Shown here: positions 8,511-18,108 of the stretch, piece by piece | How the letters are laid out: the number at the start of each line of letters is the position of its first letter | Position numbering within the stretch: position 1 is the first letter of the stretch | DNA from: Candidatus Vicinibacter affinis | Lineage (GTDB): Bacteria > Bacteroidota > Bacteroidia > Chitinophagales > Saprospiraceae | Direction: 5' to 3' | Assembly (NCBI GenBank): GCA_016714365.1 | Contig: JADJNH010000005.1 | Location: 1,898,501-1,962,500 of the forward strand | DNA: 64,000 nt | Notes under the pieces: generated by a model | Database searches by the model: none | What the model was told of the DNA's origin: nothing | The model's input: only the letters and a program-made list of their open reading frames with translations | Translations under genes and position numbers: made by a program

Positions 8511-10781
8511 ATGTTGAGGACAGGATTTTTAGTTTTTATTTTCTTGTGGTTGGTCACTTTTTTGAAATCTCAGAATTTGGATCGGATGAATATTCCTTTT
8601 GTAGTAGAAGGAAAAGTATTGAAGTATCCCGCCACCGGAGGTGTAAACAATGTTCAGTTTAGTCAGGGCGATTTGAATTTTGACGGCACGCAGGATTTAA
8701 TTTTATTCGATCGAAATGGAGATGTATGGATGCCGTTTGTGTACAATACTAAAATTGGCCGGTACGATTTTACACCAACCATCGTTCATAATTTTCCAAG
8801 AGTGAGGGATTGGGTGATTATGAAAGATTTTAATAAAGATGGTGTTGTGGACATCTTTTCAAGTTCTTTCAACACGCAGGGACCTGCAGGCATTGAAGTG
8901 CATCAAGGATTCAGGAATGGAAATGAATTAAAATTTAAAATTGTGAACACCTATAATTTCGTTAATATTTTAATGTGGCCTACCGGAGGAAATAAATTCA
9001 CGCAAATACCGGTAGATTATACTGATTTGCCTACTATTGAAGATATTGATTCGGATGGAGATTTGGATATACTCGTTTTTTCTCCAGGTGGTACCCGCGT
9101 AGAATTTTATAAAAATATAGCTGTAGAAAGAGGATGGTCTCTTGATTCTTTGAAATATGTTTTGGAAGATAATTGTTATGGAAATTTTTCCGAAGGTGGA
9201 TTTACTAGCGATATTTTTCTGAGTGGGAGTCCGGATACTTGTGCAACTGGTTTAAAAAATAATTCAAACTCAAAACGACACTCAGGATCCACTTTACTTA
9301 CCCTTGATTTGAATGGTGATCAGTTGCAGGATCTACTTGTAGGAGATTTATCCAATGCGCATTTAATCGCCTTGTACAATGGAGGCACTAAAACCAATGC
9401 ATGGATGAACCGTCAGGACAAAACCTGGCCATCTGAAAATACTCCGGTCGAAATGGTAATTTTTAACGGGGCATTTGAAGTGGATGTAGATTTGGATGGG
9501 AACAAGGACGTAATAGTTGCCCCTAATCAGCGTTTTTTAGCACTCAATACAAACAATGTACATTATTATAAAAAGTATATTGAAAATGGAAACAGTAAAT
9601 ACAATCTGGAAAGTAAAAAGTTTCTGGTAGATGAAATGCTTGATTTTGGAGCTTCTGCATTTCCCTGTTTTGTTGATTATAATCAGGATGGTAAAATGGA
9701 TTTATTGGTAGGTACTGAGGGAATATTTATTCAGGGTAATACCCTTGAGGCAAGTATGATATTGTTTGAAAATAAGGGGACAAAAAGTAGTCCTGAATTC
9801 CATTTGGTGGACAGTAATTATCTCAATTTTAAGAGATTTAGCGGAGGTCAAGATCCAAGTTATAATTTTGCCCCTACATTCGGTGACCTGGATGGTGACG
9901 GTGATCTGGATCTGTTGGTAGGTGAATACAATGGATCTTTTTTTTATTGTGAAAATACTGCAGGCCCCGGAAATAAATTTAGTTTTAAAAATCCGATTTA
10001 TGGTTTTCAAAATTTAGAAGTAAAAGGCTTTAGTGCTCCATGTCTGGTGGATTTGAACAGGGACGGTTTATTGGATATTGTGGTAGGTTCCTTGACCAGC
10101 AACAACGACGTGAATTTTGAACCATGTGGGAGCTTTTATTATTTTCAAAATCAGGGATCCAAATCAAATCCTTTTTTTAATCCTAATCCGAATTTACTCC
10201 CAAATACACAATGCCTCGGATCAGTCATAATGGATGGAATTGGCTCTAAAGTAAATTCTTCACCAACAGTATATGACTTTGGAGGCAAGTACAAGTTATT
10301 CGCCGGGGGATTTCTGGGAAAAACATTGGTATGCGGAGACATAGAATCAAATATTTACAACGATTTCAAAATTGAATATACTGATTATGGAAGCTTAAGA
10401 GAAGGAGAAAAAACACATCTTTCTCTGGCAGATATTGATCAGGATGGAATACTAGAAATGGCTGTAGGGAATCAAAGGGGTGGTTTTTCAATTTTTAAAA
10501 CCACTTTTCAGACAAACGGAAATCAGGTGTCAACAGCTGATGTGAGTGCAGAAAATTTTATTATTTCCCCCAATCCTGCCAACGATTTTATTACATGTGA
10601 TTTGAGTGAACCCAACGATGGAAACATCAGTATTTACAATATGCAGGGTCAATTAAAATTTCATCACAATTTTGAAAATCAAAATTTAATTCACTTAAAT
10701 ATTTCTCTTGTGCCCGGACTTTATGTAGTAAAATTGGCTACGGACACTTACCGAAAATTTCAAACATTGATAGTAAAATAA
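8511..10781 (+). CDS. T9SS-secreted FG-GAP/VCBS repeat protein
   Basis: A 756-residue protein with an N-terminal signal peptide ending near LKSQ. It is filled with calcium-loop-type repeats of the form DxNxDGxxDL: DLNFDGTQDL, DFNKDGVVDI, DIDSDGDLDI, DLNGDQLQDL, DVDLDGNKDV, DYNQDGKMDL, DLDGDGDLDL, DLNRDGLLDI and DIDQDGILEM. These mark an integrin-alpha-like FG-GAP/VCBS beta-propeller. The C-terminus (about 690-756, with ISPNPANDF and PGLYVVKLAT) is a T9SS type A sorting domain. Inference: a calcium-binding surface or secreted protein, perhaps adhesive. The next gene starts 5 bp downstream, suggesting one operon. Confidence 0.9.
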   Translation: MLRTGFLVFIFLWLVTFLKSQNLDRMNIPFVVEGKVLKYPATGGVNNVQFSQGDLNFDGTQDLILFDRNGDVWMPFVYNTKIGRYDFTPTIVHNFPRVRDWVIMKDFNKDGVVDIFSSSFNTQGPAGIEVHQGFRNGNELKFKIVNTYNFVNILMWPTGGNKFTQIPVDYTDLPTIEDIDSDGDLDILVFSPGGTRVEFYKNIAVERGWSLDSLKYVLEDNCYGNFSEGGFTSDIFLSGSPDTCATGLKNNSNSKRHSGSTLLTLDLNGDQLQDLLVGDLSNAHLIALYNGGTKTNAWMNRQDKTWPSENTPVEMVIFNGAFEVDVDLDGNKDVIVAPNQRFLALNTNNVHYYKKYIENGNSKYNLESKKFLVDEMLDFGASAFPCFVDYNQDGKMDLLVGTEGIFIQGNTLEASMILFENKGTKSSPEFHLVDSNYLNFKRFSGGQDPSYNFAPTFGDLDGDGDLDLLVGEYNGSFFYCENTAGPGNKFSFKNPIYGFQNLEVKGFSAPCLVDLNRDGLLDIVVGSLTSNNDVNFEPCGSFYYFQNQGSKSNPFFNPNPNLLPNTQCLGSVIMDGIGSKVNSSPTVYDFGGKYKLFAGGFLGKTLVCGDIESNIYNDFKIEYTDYGSLREGEKTHLSLADIDQDGILEMAVGNQRGGFSIFKTTFQTNGNQVSTADVSAENFIISPNPANDFITCDLSEPNDGNISIYNMQGQLKFHHNFENQNLIHLNISLVPGLYVVKLATDTYRKFQTLIVK

Positions 10782-10786
10782 TTCAC

Positions 10787-12442
10787 ATGAAAAATATTTT
10801 TCTCTGTTTGTTTTTGAATGCAATTGTAATGATTGCAGCAACTTCAGTTTCCGGTCAGTCTGTATATCGTTTTGCTCCCATTCAAAAAAATATGCTAATT
10901 GATGAAGTCGTTGAATTCAGTGCACCAAGTCCTGCTATTTCAAGCACTTTACCTGCGGCAATTTTAGCCGTTAATTTTCATTACAATGATCGGGATGAAG
11001 CCGGAGGATTACTATTAAAATTGAATGAAAGAACAGAATGTGCTTTTGCCATCAAAATGACCTCAGCCGATGCCAGTTTACTACTAAAGGATCAGATTCA
11101 GGTAGGCGCAGATTTAATTATTCTGGCTAATTACTTTTCAAAGACCACGCAAAAAACAGGTGTTCTTCTTGCCAGAATCAATGTTGAGAATAAATCAATT
11201 GTTTGGTCACATCTTTATGGAGCAGGGCATCCACTTGATTCATACAGTGCTGCGGATCTTAATTACTCCAGGGGATTTATTTATGTATTAACTAACAGGA
11301 GCACTTTGGTGGGACCAACCTCTAGAGAGAGAATGTCTGTATGGAAAGTTTCGGAAAACGGCCAATTCGCATTTAGTTTAACCATAGCAAATGACAATGC
11401 CGGTGTAAATGATGTGGGTTCTTCTATCGTAATTACACCAGACAACAATATTCTTGTCAGTGGTTTGAGCACCGCTTTAAATAGTTCAGTTAGTAAAATA
11501 ATATTGTGCAAATTATCACTTGTAGGGAATCTTCTCATTTCCAAAGATCTTGTTTTTAAGGATATAAATGGAAGGATCCAAAGACCGGATTTCCCATTTC
11601 TTGACATCAATGCCGGAAATATTCATTTAGCTTGTCAGGCTATCTTAGGCCGTTCCGATCAGGGCGTAGTATTAATAACCATGTTAGACAATGACTTAAA
11701 TTTACGGACTTGGAGAGATTACAGTCCCAAAATTCGTATGGAGGATTTTAGAATTGGTGGAGGTAAGTTTTTGTTGTCAGGTCAAGAACCGGTCACGAAT
11801 GGAGGGAATGCCTATGGATTCGTGGGAATCAATAACTTAAATGCGATTCCTGAAATAGTGGACTATTACCGATCCGGATTTGAGTCAGTTAGTATTGCAA
11901 CAAGTTCATCAATAGTTTACCACAATGCCTGGCAGCAATTTCTGATGGCTTCCCGACCAAATAAATCTGCAGAATCTTTTGTGAATGTGGTGGAAAGAAA
12001 GAATGATTTGAATGGCAAGTGTTCAGAACAATTTGCCTTTACGGTAACAAAGGATGAAGTAACGGTAAATGAAGTGACAGGTATGTTCAATGACAGTCTG
12101 TTGTTGGGTGAAGAATCTTTTAATTTTGAATTAGAGGAAGTGAGTATGAGCAGGGAAAACATTTGTTTGGAAACCGGACTACGAAAAAAAAATAAATCTG
12201 AATTTTCGATTTACCCTAACCCTGCGAATCAATTCTTAACAGTCGAACTTGATACTGAAATTTGGTCTGTATCTTTCCTTCAAATTACCGATATGTTCGG
12301 TAAAGTAGTGTTAACCAATAATTTTTTAACAGAATCTAAAAGGATTGACCTCTCCGGATTGAAAGGAGGAATGTATTTAATCAGTTTGAAAGATGATGAG
12401 CATCAGAAATTCGCAGTCAAACGATTTTTAAAAATTGATTGA
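10787..12442 (+). CDS. T9SS-secreted protein of unknown function
   Basis: A 551-residue protein with a signal peptide (hydrophobic stretch ending near SVSGQ). The body is beta-rich with repeated phrases such as ILLARINVENKSIVW and IILCKLSLVGNL, compatible with a propeller-like fold, but I cannot assign a family. The C-terminus (about 475-551: YPNPANQFLTVEL, DMFGKVV, LKGGMYLISL) is a T9SS type A sorting domain. It starts 5 bp after the FG-GAP gene and is probably translated from the same mRNA. It converges with the following minus-strand gene 22 bp away. Confidence 0.82.
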   Translation: MKNIFLCLFLNAIVMIAATSVSGQSVYRFAPIQKNMLIDEVVEFSAPSPAISSTLPAAILAVNFHYNDRDEAGGLLLKLNERTECAFAIKMTSADASLLLKDQIQVGADLIILANYFSKTTQKTGVLLARINVENKSIVWSHLYGAGHPLDSYSAADLNYSRGFIYVLTNRSTLVGPTSRERMSVWKVSENGQFAFSLTIANDNAGVNDVGSSIVITPDNNILVSGLSTALNSSVSKIILCKLSLVGNLLISKDLVFKDINGRIQRPDFPFLDINAGNIHLACQAILGRSDQGVVLITMLDNDLNLRTWRDYSPKIRMEDFRIGGGKFLLSGQEPVTNGGNAYGFVGINNLNAIPEIVDYYRSGFESVSIATSSSIVYHNAWQQFLMASRPNKSAESFVNVVERKNDLNGKCSEQFAFTVTKDEVTVNEVTGMFNDSLLLGEESFNFELEEVSMSRENICLETGLRKKNKSEFSIYPNPANQFLTVELDTEIWSVSFLQITDMFGKVVLTNNFLTESKRIDLSGLKGGMYLISLKDDEHQKFAVKRFLKID

Positions 12443-12464
12443 GCATAGATAATCTAATTTTTTT

Positions 12465-13262
12465 TCAATTTTCAATTAGACATAAAGCCAGGCCTTGTGC
12501 AAGAATTAACCCATCTGCCGGCCATTTAATGTCGTCGTGCCATTTATTCAAAATGTAACTTCTTGCAACCATAATTCCTAAAAGTACATAAGTGCCTATA
12601 AATACCTTAAAAGTCTTATCATTAAATAGGTGTTCGCTGTACATTTCAAAAACAATCCAGGTTCCGAGCGTGAGTACCACCATGATAAAGCCAAAGTTGA
12701 ACCGATCACCAAAAATTACAGACAGCGTTTCATGTTGATGAGCCTGATCATTTCCCTTGTCCAGGGCATCAAAATAAAGAGTAAGTGCAAAAATGAATAA
12801 ACTAAATTCACCAACCAATAAATAATTTTTCGCGGTATACAGATCTACTTCTGCAACATAAAAAATAGCGGCTGCAACCCAACCGCACGTTATGCAAAGG
12901 TTTTTTATAAATGCAAAATCTCTAAGCTTGAATATATTTATATGTAGATGGTAAAAAACGGCCAAGAATCCAAACATAAAGACACAATGCCATTGGTAAT
13001 TTCGAATCAAAAAAATAGAAACGCCTGCAGTCAGTAAAGAAATAAAAAGTACGAAATAACTAAGATATTTAAAAACCAAATACTTGCCATGTTCCAGATT
13101 AGGAGAAATCACTTTTTGGTACATAAAATACCCCAAAGTGGCGCTCAGTATGAAAATTTGTTCTGACTTAATAAGATAGGAGCCATAGGCAAAATGATAA
13201 AATCCCTGGGCAATACAGCAAGCTATAACTGCATAAAAAAAAGGGACGATAAAAGGTCTCAT
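12465..13262 (-). CDS. UbiA-like polytopic membrane protein
   Basis: A 265-residue integral membrane protein with about 7-8 hydrophobic helices. The segment LRDFAFIKNLCITCGWVAAA resembles the equivalent part of the UbiA-like proteins found in Bacteroidota. The canonical Asp-rich prenyl-diphosphate motifs of true UbiA enzymes are not obvious, so activity is uncertain. It is the last gene of a likely pyrE-M42 peptidase-UbiA-like operon (7-bp gap to the peptidase gene). It could also be an unrelated membrane protein. Confidence 0.6.
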   Translation of the reverse strand: MRPFIVPFFYAVIACCIAQGFYHFAYGSYLIKSEQIFILSATLGYFMYQKVISPNLEHGKYLVFKYLSYFVLFISLLTAGVSIFLIRNYQWHCVFMFGFLAVFYHLHINIFKLRDFAFIKNLCITCGWVAAAIFYVAEVDLYTAKNYLLVGEFSLFIFALTLYFDALDKGNDQAHQHETLSVIFGDRFNFGFIMVVLTLGTWIVFEMYSEHLFNDKTFKVFIGTYVLLGIMVARSYILNKWHDDIKWPADGLILAQGLALCLIEN

Positions 13263-13269
13263 TTAGTTG

Positions 13270-14349
13270 TTAAAAGTACTTTAAACTATCCTTTGGATTT
13301 ATGTTAAGAAGGACTTCATAAATGAGTTTAATTACATTTTCAACATCCTCAATATTTGCAGATTCAACAGTGGTGTGCATATACCTTAGAGGTAATGATA
13401 TGAGTCCGGAAGGTACTCCGCCATTACTGTAGGCGAACGCATCTGTATCCGTGCCGGTGCTTCTTGATGCTGCTGATTTTTGGATAGGTATTTTTTTCTT
13501 TTCGGCAGTCTCTACAATTATTTTTTGCAGTTTATTATGGACTGCAGGGGCATAACAAATTACAGGACCTGATCCGCATTTGATACTTCCCTGTTCTTTC
13601 GTTTTTACCATCGGAGTATGGGTGTCATGCGTAACATCTGTAACTATTGCAACATTTGGTTTGATGGTCTGCGCGATCATTTCAGCTCCTCTTAACCCGA
13701 TTTCTTCCTGCACTGAATTAACTACATATAGAGAGAATGGTAATTTCTTCTTGTTTTGTTTGATCAACCTGGCAACTTCTGCAATGCAAAATCCACCCAT
13801 TCTATTGTCCAGAGCTCGACCGACGTAGTATTTGTTGTTCAATTTTATAAGCTCATCTTCGTAGGTAATGACACATCCAATGTGAATGCCCATTTTCTCC
13901 ACTTCCTCTTTATCCTTAGCACCAATGTCGATAAATATGTTCTCAATGGTCGCAGTGAGATTGGTGTCATTGCCCTTCCTCATATGAATTGCAGGCCAGC
14001 CAAAAATTCCTTTCACGATTCCTTTCGGGGTATGGATATTCACTCTTTTTGAGGGGGCTATAGATTGATCGGCACCGCCATTCCTGATTACATAAATAAA
14101 ACCATCATCAGTTATATAATTTACCATCCAGGAGATCTCATCTGAGTGGCCTTCTATTATTACTCTGAAATCCATTCCCGGATTAATAACCCCATACAGA
14201 GTGCCATAGTAGTCCAGATGCCATTCGTCAATAAATGGTTTAATGTATTTGAGCCATATTTTCTGACCTTCAGCTTCATGTCCGGTGGGAGATGCATTGT
14301 TCAAATATTCGAATAAGAATTCTTCTGATTTTTTAGTAATTATTGACAT
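13270..14349 (-). CDS. M42-family metallo-aminopeptidase
   Basis: A 359-residue cytosolic peptidase of the M42 (glutamyl/deblocking aminopeptidase) family. The expected dinuclear-metal and catalytic residues are visible: H68 and D70 in EGHSDEI, D181 in RALDNR, the E215-E216 pair in VQEEIGLRGA, D238 in VTDVTHDT, and H325 in RYMHTTVE. The segment GTDTDAF is also typical. M42 enzymes usually form dodecameric shells that trim peptides made by other proteases. It lies 10 bp after pyrE and 7 bp before the UbiA-like gene. Confidence 0.92.
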   Translation of the reverse strand: MSIITKKSEEFLFEYLNNASPTGHEAEGQKIWLKYIKPFIDEWHLDYYGTLYGVINPGMDFRVIIEGHSDEISWMVNYITDDGFIYVIRNGGADQSIAPSKRVNIHTPKGIVKGIFGWPAIHMRKGNDTNLTATIENIFIDIGAKDKEEVEKMGIHIGCVITYEDELIKLNNKYYVGRALDNRMGGFCIAEVARLIKQNKKKLPFSLYVVNSVQEEIGLRGAEMIAQTIKPNVAIVTDVTHDTHTPMVKTKEQGSIKCGSGPVICYAPAVHNKLQKIIVETAEKKKIPIQKSAASRSTGTDTDAFAYSNGGVPSGLISLPLRYMHTTVESANIEDVENVIKLIYEVLLNINPKDSLKYF

Positions 14350-14359
14350 ATAGTTGGGC

Positions 14360-15004
14360 TTAATTATGGTTGATAAATTGATCTGACCATAACTTCGGAT
14401 TAAGGTTCCAGGATTTTAAATTTTCGTAATCGGCGGAAGAGATATAATTTGCTTGCAAAGCGCGTACCAAAAGTGTCTGAAAGTCAGTTAAGGACTTGAA
14501 TTTTACATTTTTGTCATTAAATTTTTCAACAGCTGAGAGGAAGCCATATTGGAAGATAGAAAGTACTCCAACCACTTCATAGGATGGTTGCAGCAAAGCT
14601 TGAACCGCTTCCATTGAACTTCCACCGGTCGATACTAGGTCTTCAATGACCAAAACCTTTGAATTTTCAGGTAATTCCCCCTCGATTAGGTTTTTCATTC
14701 CATGTTCTTTGGGTTTGCTTCTTACATAGCAGAATGGCAGGTCAAGTCGGTCTGCAACCAATGCTCCCCAGGCAATGCCGGCAGTGGCTACCCCTGCGAC
14801 AGCATTCATACCTTCAAAACTCAAGGCTTCTCTCACCAAGGCTGCTACAACTATTTTTCTGACCTCCGGAAAAGACAGTATAAGCCTGTTATCACAATAA
14901 ATAGGTGACTTCAAACCGGAAGCCCATGTGAAGGGATTTTGAGCATTTAACTTTATTGCGTTAATTTGCATCAATCTGTCTGCTATGTTGTTTGCCAAAT
15001 TCAT
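14360..15004 (-). CDS. pyrE: orotate phosphoribosyltransferase
   Basis: Makes orotidine 5'-phosphate from orotate and PRPP in pyrimidine synthesis. The 214-residue protein has the type I phosphoribosyltransferase PRPP loop VLVIEDLVSTGGS at 117-129 and the family segments FTWASGLKSPIYCDNR and YVRSKPKEHG. It heads a likely three-gene operon (pyrE, M42 peptidase, UbiA-like). Its ATG lies only 10 bp from the divergent Nudix start codon, so the two promoters must overlap or lie inside the opposing gene. Confidence 0.95.
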   Translation of the reverse strand: MNLANNIADRLMQINAIKLNAQNPFTWASGLKSPIYCDNRLILSFPEVRKIVVAALVREALSFEGMNAVAGVATAGIAWGALVADRLDLPFCYVRSKPKEHGMKNLIEGELPENSKVLVIEDLVSTGGSSMEAVQALLQPSYEVVGVLSIFQYGFLSAVEKFNDKNVKFKSLTDFQTLLVRALQANYISSADYENLKSWNLNPKLWSDQFINHN

Positions 15005-15014
15005 GATTTAACCT

Positions 15015-15665
15015 ATGTCGAAAACGCGCCAAATGTACGAAATTTATATAAATGACCGATTATTGGTGTTGCTTTCCGAGGCCGAATTGTCAAATTATCA
15101 GACAGATTCTTCAACCCTGGTAATGCCCTACATGGGTATTAAAAAGAACCTTTTTCAGTTTATGGACATTCTTGAGAAATCAAGCAGGTTTAGTAATGTG
15201 GTGCTTTTTACCAAAGAATTGGAACAGCTTTATGAGGATGTCTGCAGTCTGCTTTTAATTATTCCGGCGGGTGGAGGAATCATTAAGAATTTGGACCATA
15301 AGTTGTTGATGATTTTTAGAAAGGGGTTCTGGGATTTGCCAAAAGGCAAGTTGGACCTGCAGGAAAAATTTAAAGATGCTGCCCTAAGAGAGTGCCAGGA
15401 AGAAACAGGTTTACAAAATCTTAGCCTGGATGGTAAATTTGAAACCACCCTTCATTTTTTCAGGGACAAGTCCTATACCCGATGTCTAAAAAAAACAAAA
15501 TGGTATTTAATGAGTTATCAGGGAGTAGCTCCACCCATCCCTCAAATTGAAGAGGACATTGAAGGAATAGGATGGTTTGGACTCCAGGACGCATTGCAAT
15601 TAAGACCGATGCACCTTAGCATATTGAAGTTGTTGCAGAGTTACCAGGCAAAATCATCGATCTGA
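15015..15665 (+). CDS. Nudix hydrolase
   Basis: A 216-residue protein with a complete Nudix box at residues 111-133 (G-x5-E-x7-REUxEExGU, read as GKLDLQE...RECQEETGL). It hydrolyses a nucleoside diphosphate linked to some moiety; the substrate cannot be told. The roughly 90-residue N-terminal extension before the Nudix domain has no motif I recognise. A second ATG at 15033 (residue 7) is a possible start, which would widen the very tight divergent gap to pyrE. Followed 47 bp later by dapF. Confidence 0.9.
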   Translation: MSKTRQMYEIYINDRLLVLLSEAELSNYQTDSSTLVMPYMGIKKNLFQFMDILEKSSRFSNVVLFTKELEQLYEDVCSLLLIIPAGGGIIKNLDHKLLMIFRKGFWDLPKGKLDLQEKFKDAALRECQEETGLQNLSLDGKFETTLHFFRDKSYTRCLKKTKWYLMSYQGVAPPIPQIEEDIEGIGWFGLQDALQLRPMHLSILKLLQSYQAKSSI

Positions 15666-15712
15666 TGTCTTATAATTACATTCACCTTTTCGTCTAACCT
15701 CATTTTTAGATC

Positions 15713-16507
15713 ATGAAAATCAAAAACTTCCCTTTTGAGAAATACCAGGGTACAGGAAATGATTTTATTATTTTGGACTTTTTTGAGTTTGAGTTTCTTG
15801 ACCTCCATCAGCAGAAATTCATTGAGCGTATGTGCGATCGCAGATTTGGAATTGGAGCAGATGGTTTGATTGCAGTATGCAAGGAAGTAGGGTACGACTT
15901 TCGTATGAAATATCTCAATTCCGATGGTAGATTTTCAACATTTTGTGGAAATGGGAGCCGTTGTGCCTCAGCATATGTAAGTAGAAAACTTGGATTGGAC
16001 ACCTTGAATTTTATAGCAGCAGATGGTCCGCATACTGCATGGATTAAGAAGGATTATGTGTCCGTAAAAATGCAGGACATCCGGGCCTTTGACCAAACAA
16101 ATCTTGGGCCTTTGATTCAAAGTGGTTCTCCTCATTTAATCCGGGAAGTAGAAGACCTTACAGCGGTGGATGTTTTTAATGAAGGGAAAAAACTGAGACA
16201 TGAATTTTCACCGGAGGGCGCGAATGTAAATTTCGTTAACAATAAAAACGGAGTCATAAATATTGCTACTTATGAACGGGGGGTCGAAGACAAAACCCTC
16301 TCCTGTGGTACCGGAATTACAGCTTCAGCATATTATTTCGCTGCCAAAAGCGGGGTACAGGGAGACATCGCTCAGACCATTCATGCCGAAGGTGGAATTT
16401 TAAGTGTATCTATGCACTTGGATGGGAAAGTAGCTACTGATGTTGTGCTCAGTGGACCTGCTGAATGGGTTTATTCCGGTTTTTATCCCATTGACATGGA
16501 AAGTTAG
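15713..16507 (+). CDS. dapF: diaminopimelate epimerase
   Basis: Interconverts LL- and meso-diaminopimelate for lysine and peptidoglycan synthesis. The 264-residue protein has both catalytic Cys residues in their family contexts: C78 in FCGNGSRCAS and C198 in SCGTGITASA. The N-terminal YQGTGNDFII is also diagnostic. It lies downstream of the Nudix gene on the same strand and converges with ndk. Confidence 0.95.
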   Translation: MKIKNFPFEKYQGTGNDFIILDFFEFEFLDLHQQKFIERMCDRRFGIGADGLIAVCKEVGYDFRMKYLNSDGRFSTFCGNGSRCASAYVSRKLGLDTLNFIAADGPHTAWIKKDYVSVKMQDIRAFDQTNLGPLIQSGSPHLIREVEDLTAVDVFNEGKKLRHEFSPEGANVNFVNNKNGVINIATYERGVEDKTLSCGTGITASAYYFAAKSGVQGDIAQTIHAEGGILSVSMHLDGKVATDVVLSGPAEWVYSGFYPIDMES

Positions 16508-16554
16508 AATTTCCAATCAAGGAAAAACCCTTCAGGCAATTATCAATATTTTTT

Positions 16555-16974
16555 TTAAAATATCTCTACTCCTGCAAAATGAAAAGCTCCTTCTATGGAT
16601 GCATTTTCATCAGAATCAGAGCCATGGACCGCATTCTCACCAACACTTTTGGCAAACTGGGCACGAATAGTACCTGGTTCCGCATTGGCTGGATTTGTGG
16701 CACCAATAAGTTTTCTAAAATCTTCTACAGCATTTTCTTTTTCAAGAATTGCTGCTACAATAGGGCCTCGTGACATAAAATCCACCAGTTCACCATAAAA
16801 TGGTCTTTCCTTATGGACTGCATAAAATTCAGCAGCCTTATCCCTTGAGAGTTGGGTGTATTTCATGGCCACTATCTTGAAACCTGCACCACAGATTTTA
16901 TCAAGTATGCCACCAATATAACCTGATTCCACTGCATCCGGTTTGATCATTGTAAAGGTTCTGTTACTAGCCAT
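16555..16974 (-). CDS. ndk: nucleoside diphosphate kinase
   Basis: Transfers the gamma-phosphate from ATP to nucleoside diphosphates. The 139-residue length is standard. The phosphorylated His is H117 in NAVHGSDSDENA, and the N-terminal RTFTMIKPDAV and the segment FRKLIGATNPANAEPGTIR are family hallmarks. A TAnnTTTG box 20 nt upstream of the ATG is the likely promoter. Confidence 0.97.
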   Translation of the reverse strand: MASNRTFTMIKPDAVESGYIGGILDKICGAGFKIVAMKYTQLSRDKAAEFYAVHKERPFYGELVDFMSRGPIVAAILEKENAVEDFRKLIGATNPANAEPGTIRAQFAKSVGENAVHGSDSDENASIEGAFHFAGVEIF

Positions 16975-16994
16975 TTTCTATTGTTTAAGAGGCG

Positions 16995-17002
16995 CAAAGC
17001 TA
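16995..17002 (-). promoter_or_regulatory. putative -7 element for ndk
   Basis: Minus-strand TAGCTTTG matches TAnnTTTG and predicts a transcription start near 16988. It lies inside a possible upstream extension of the divergent NrnA frame, which favours the shorter NrnA start. No good -33 TTG was found. Confidence 0.4.
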
Positions 17003-17085
17003 ACATCTCCCAAATTTTTTATCGACATCTTAACATTCTGTTCAATAATATTTTCATAAATTCTACTCACTTTTGTCCTGATTAT

Positions 17086-18093
17086 ATGGAGGATCTTAGC
17101 AAATTATCTGAATTACTGGCCTTTCCCAAGGAAATTGTATTGCTTTCCCACCGAAATCCGGATGGAGATGCCATTGGCTCCTGTCTGGCACTCAGTATTT
17201 ATTTACAGAGTAAAGGACACAAAACAAGTGTGCTGTTTCCAAGTGAGTACCCACTGGCTTTTGAGTGGATGCCTCAATCAGAAGAAATAATTATTTATGA
17301 TCTGACTCCCTCAGTTGCGGAAAATGCCATCAATAAAGCTCAGCTGATATTTTGTTTGGATTTTAATTCACTTGACCGAATTGATAAAATGGGCTTAAAG
17401 GTTCACACCTCTACAGTTCCTAAAATATTGATAGATCACCATCTGGATCCCGAACCTTTTGCAGATTTGGTTTTTTCCTACATCACGTCAAGTTCAACGT
17501 CTGAAATTGTCTACCAGATTATAAAACAACTTGAGCCCACAAAGCCAATCGCAAGGCTGGTGGCAGATTGTTTATATACGGGCATCATGACAGACACAGG
17601 GTCTTTTCACCATTCTACTTCTGCGGAAGTTTTTAGGTTAATGGCCGAATTAAAAGAAAACGGACTTGAAGATACCCATATTCAAGAATTGGTAAATAAC
17701 AGTCAACCTGACAAGTATTTAAAATTACTTGGCCATTGCTTGCACAATAGAATGGATCTCATTCCTGAATGGAATTTAGGAATTATTTATTTGAACAGGG
17801 ACGATTATCGCACTTTTGACATTCAGCGTGGTGACACAGAAGGCATCATTAATTATTTGATGATGCTCAAAAGTATTAAAGTCGGAATCCTGGTAATGAA
17901 TCAACCGTCCATTGTCAAGTTAAGTATGCGATCCAAGGGTGATTTTTCTGTTCAGGCTATTTGTAGAGAGCACTTTAATGGAGGAGGCCACCGAAATGCC
18001 TCCGGAGGTGCATCCAGAATGAGTCTTGAAGAAACCATCAAAAAAATCAAAGACATATTTCCCGGATATGTCTTTGCAAATCAATTAAATTAA
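17086..18093 (+). CDS. nrnA: DHH-family phosphoesterase (NrnA-type oligoribonuclease/pAp phosphatase)
   Basis: Degrades very short RNA oligonucleotides and/or dephosphorylates pAp. The 335-residue product shows the DHH-DHHA1 layout: SHRNPDGDAIGS at the N-terminus, LDFNSLDRID, the DHH motif in IDHHLDPEPF, GIMTDTGSF, and the C-terminal DHHA1 glycine-rich segment GGGHRNASGG. The frame is open to an ATG at 16981, but ATG 17086 is chosen because the family N-terminus begins there and the extra 35 codons overlie the ndk promoter. The FKBP gene follows at 15 bp. Confidence 0.9.
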   Translation: MEDLSKLSELLAFPKEIVLLSHRNPDGDAIGSCLALSIYLQSKGHKTSVLFPSEYPLAFEWMPQSEEIIIYDLTPSVAENAINKAQLIFCLDFNSLDRIDKMGLKVHTSTVPKILIDHHLDPEPFADLVFSYITSSSTSEIVYQIIKQLEPTKPIARLVADCLYTGIMTDTGSFHHSTSAEVFRLMAELKENGLEDTHIQELVNNSQPDKYLKLLGHCLHNRMDLIPEWNLGIIYLNRDDYRTFDIQRGDTEGIINYLMMLKSIKVGILVMNQPSIVKLSMRSKGDFSVQAICREHFNGGGHRNASGGASRMSLEETIKKIKDIFPGYVFANQLN

Positions 18094-18108
18094 ACAAAAT
18101 AATTAAAT

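Noticed and set aside
16981..17085. N-terminal extension of the NrnA frame
   Set aside because: It overlies the ndk promoter box and does not resemble the family; ATG 17086 begins the conserved sequence.
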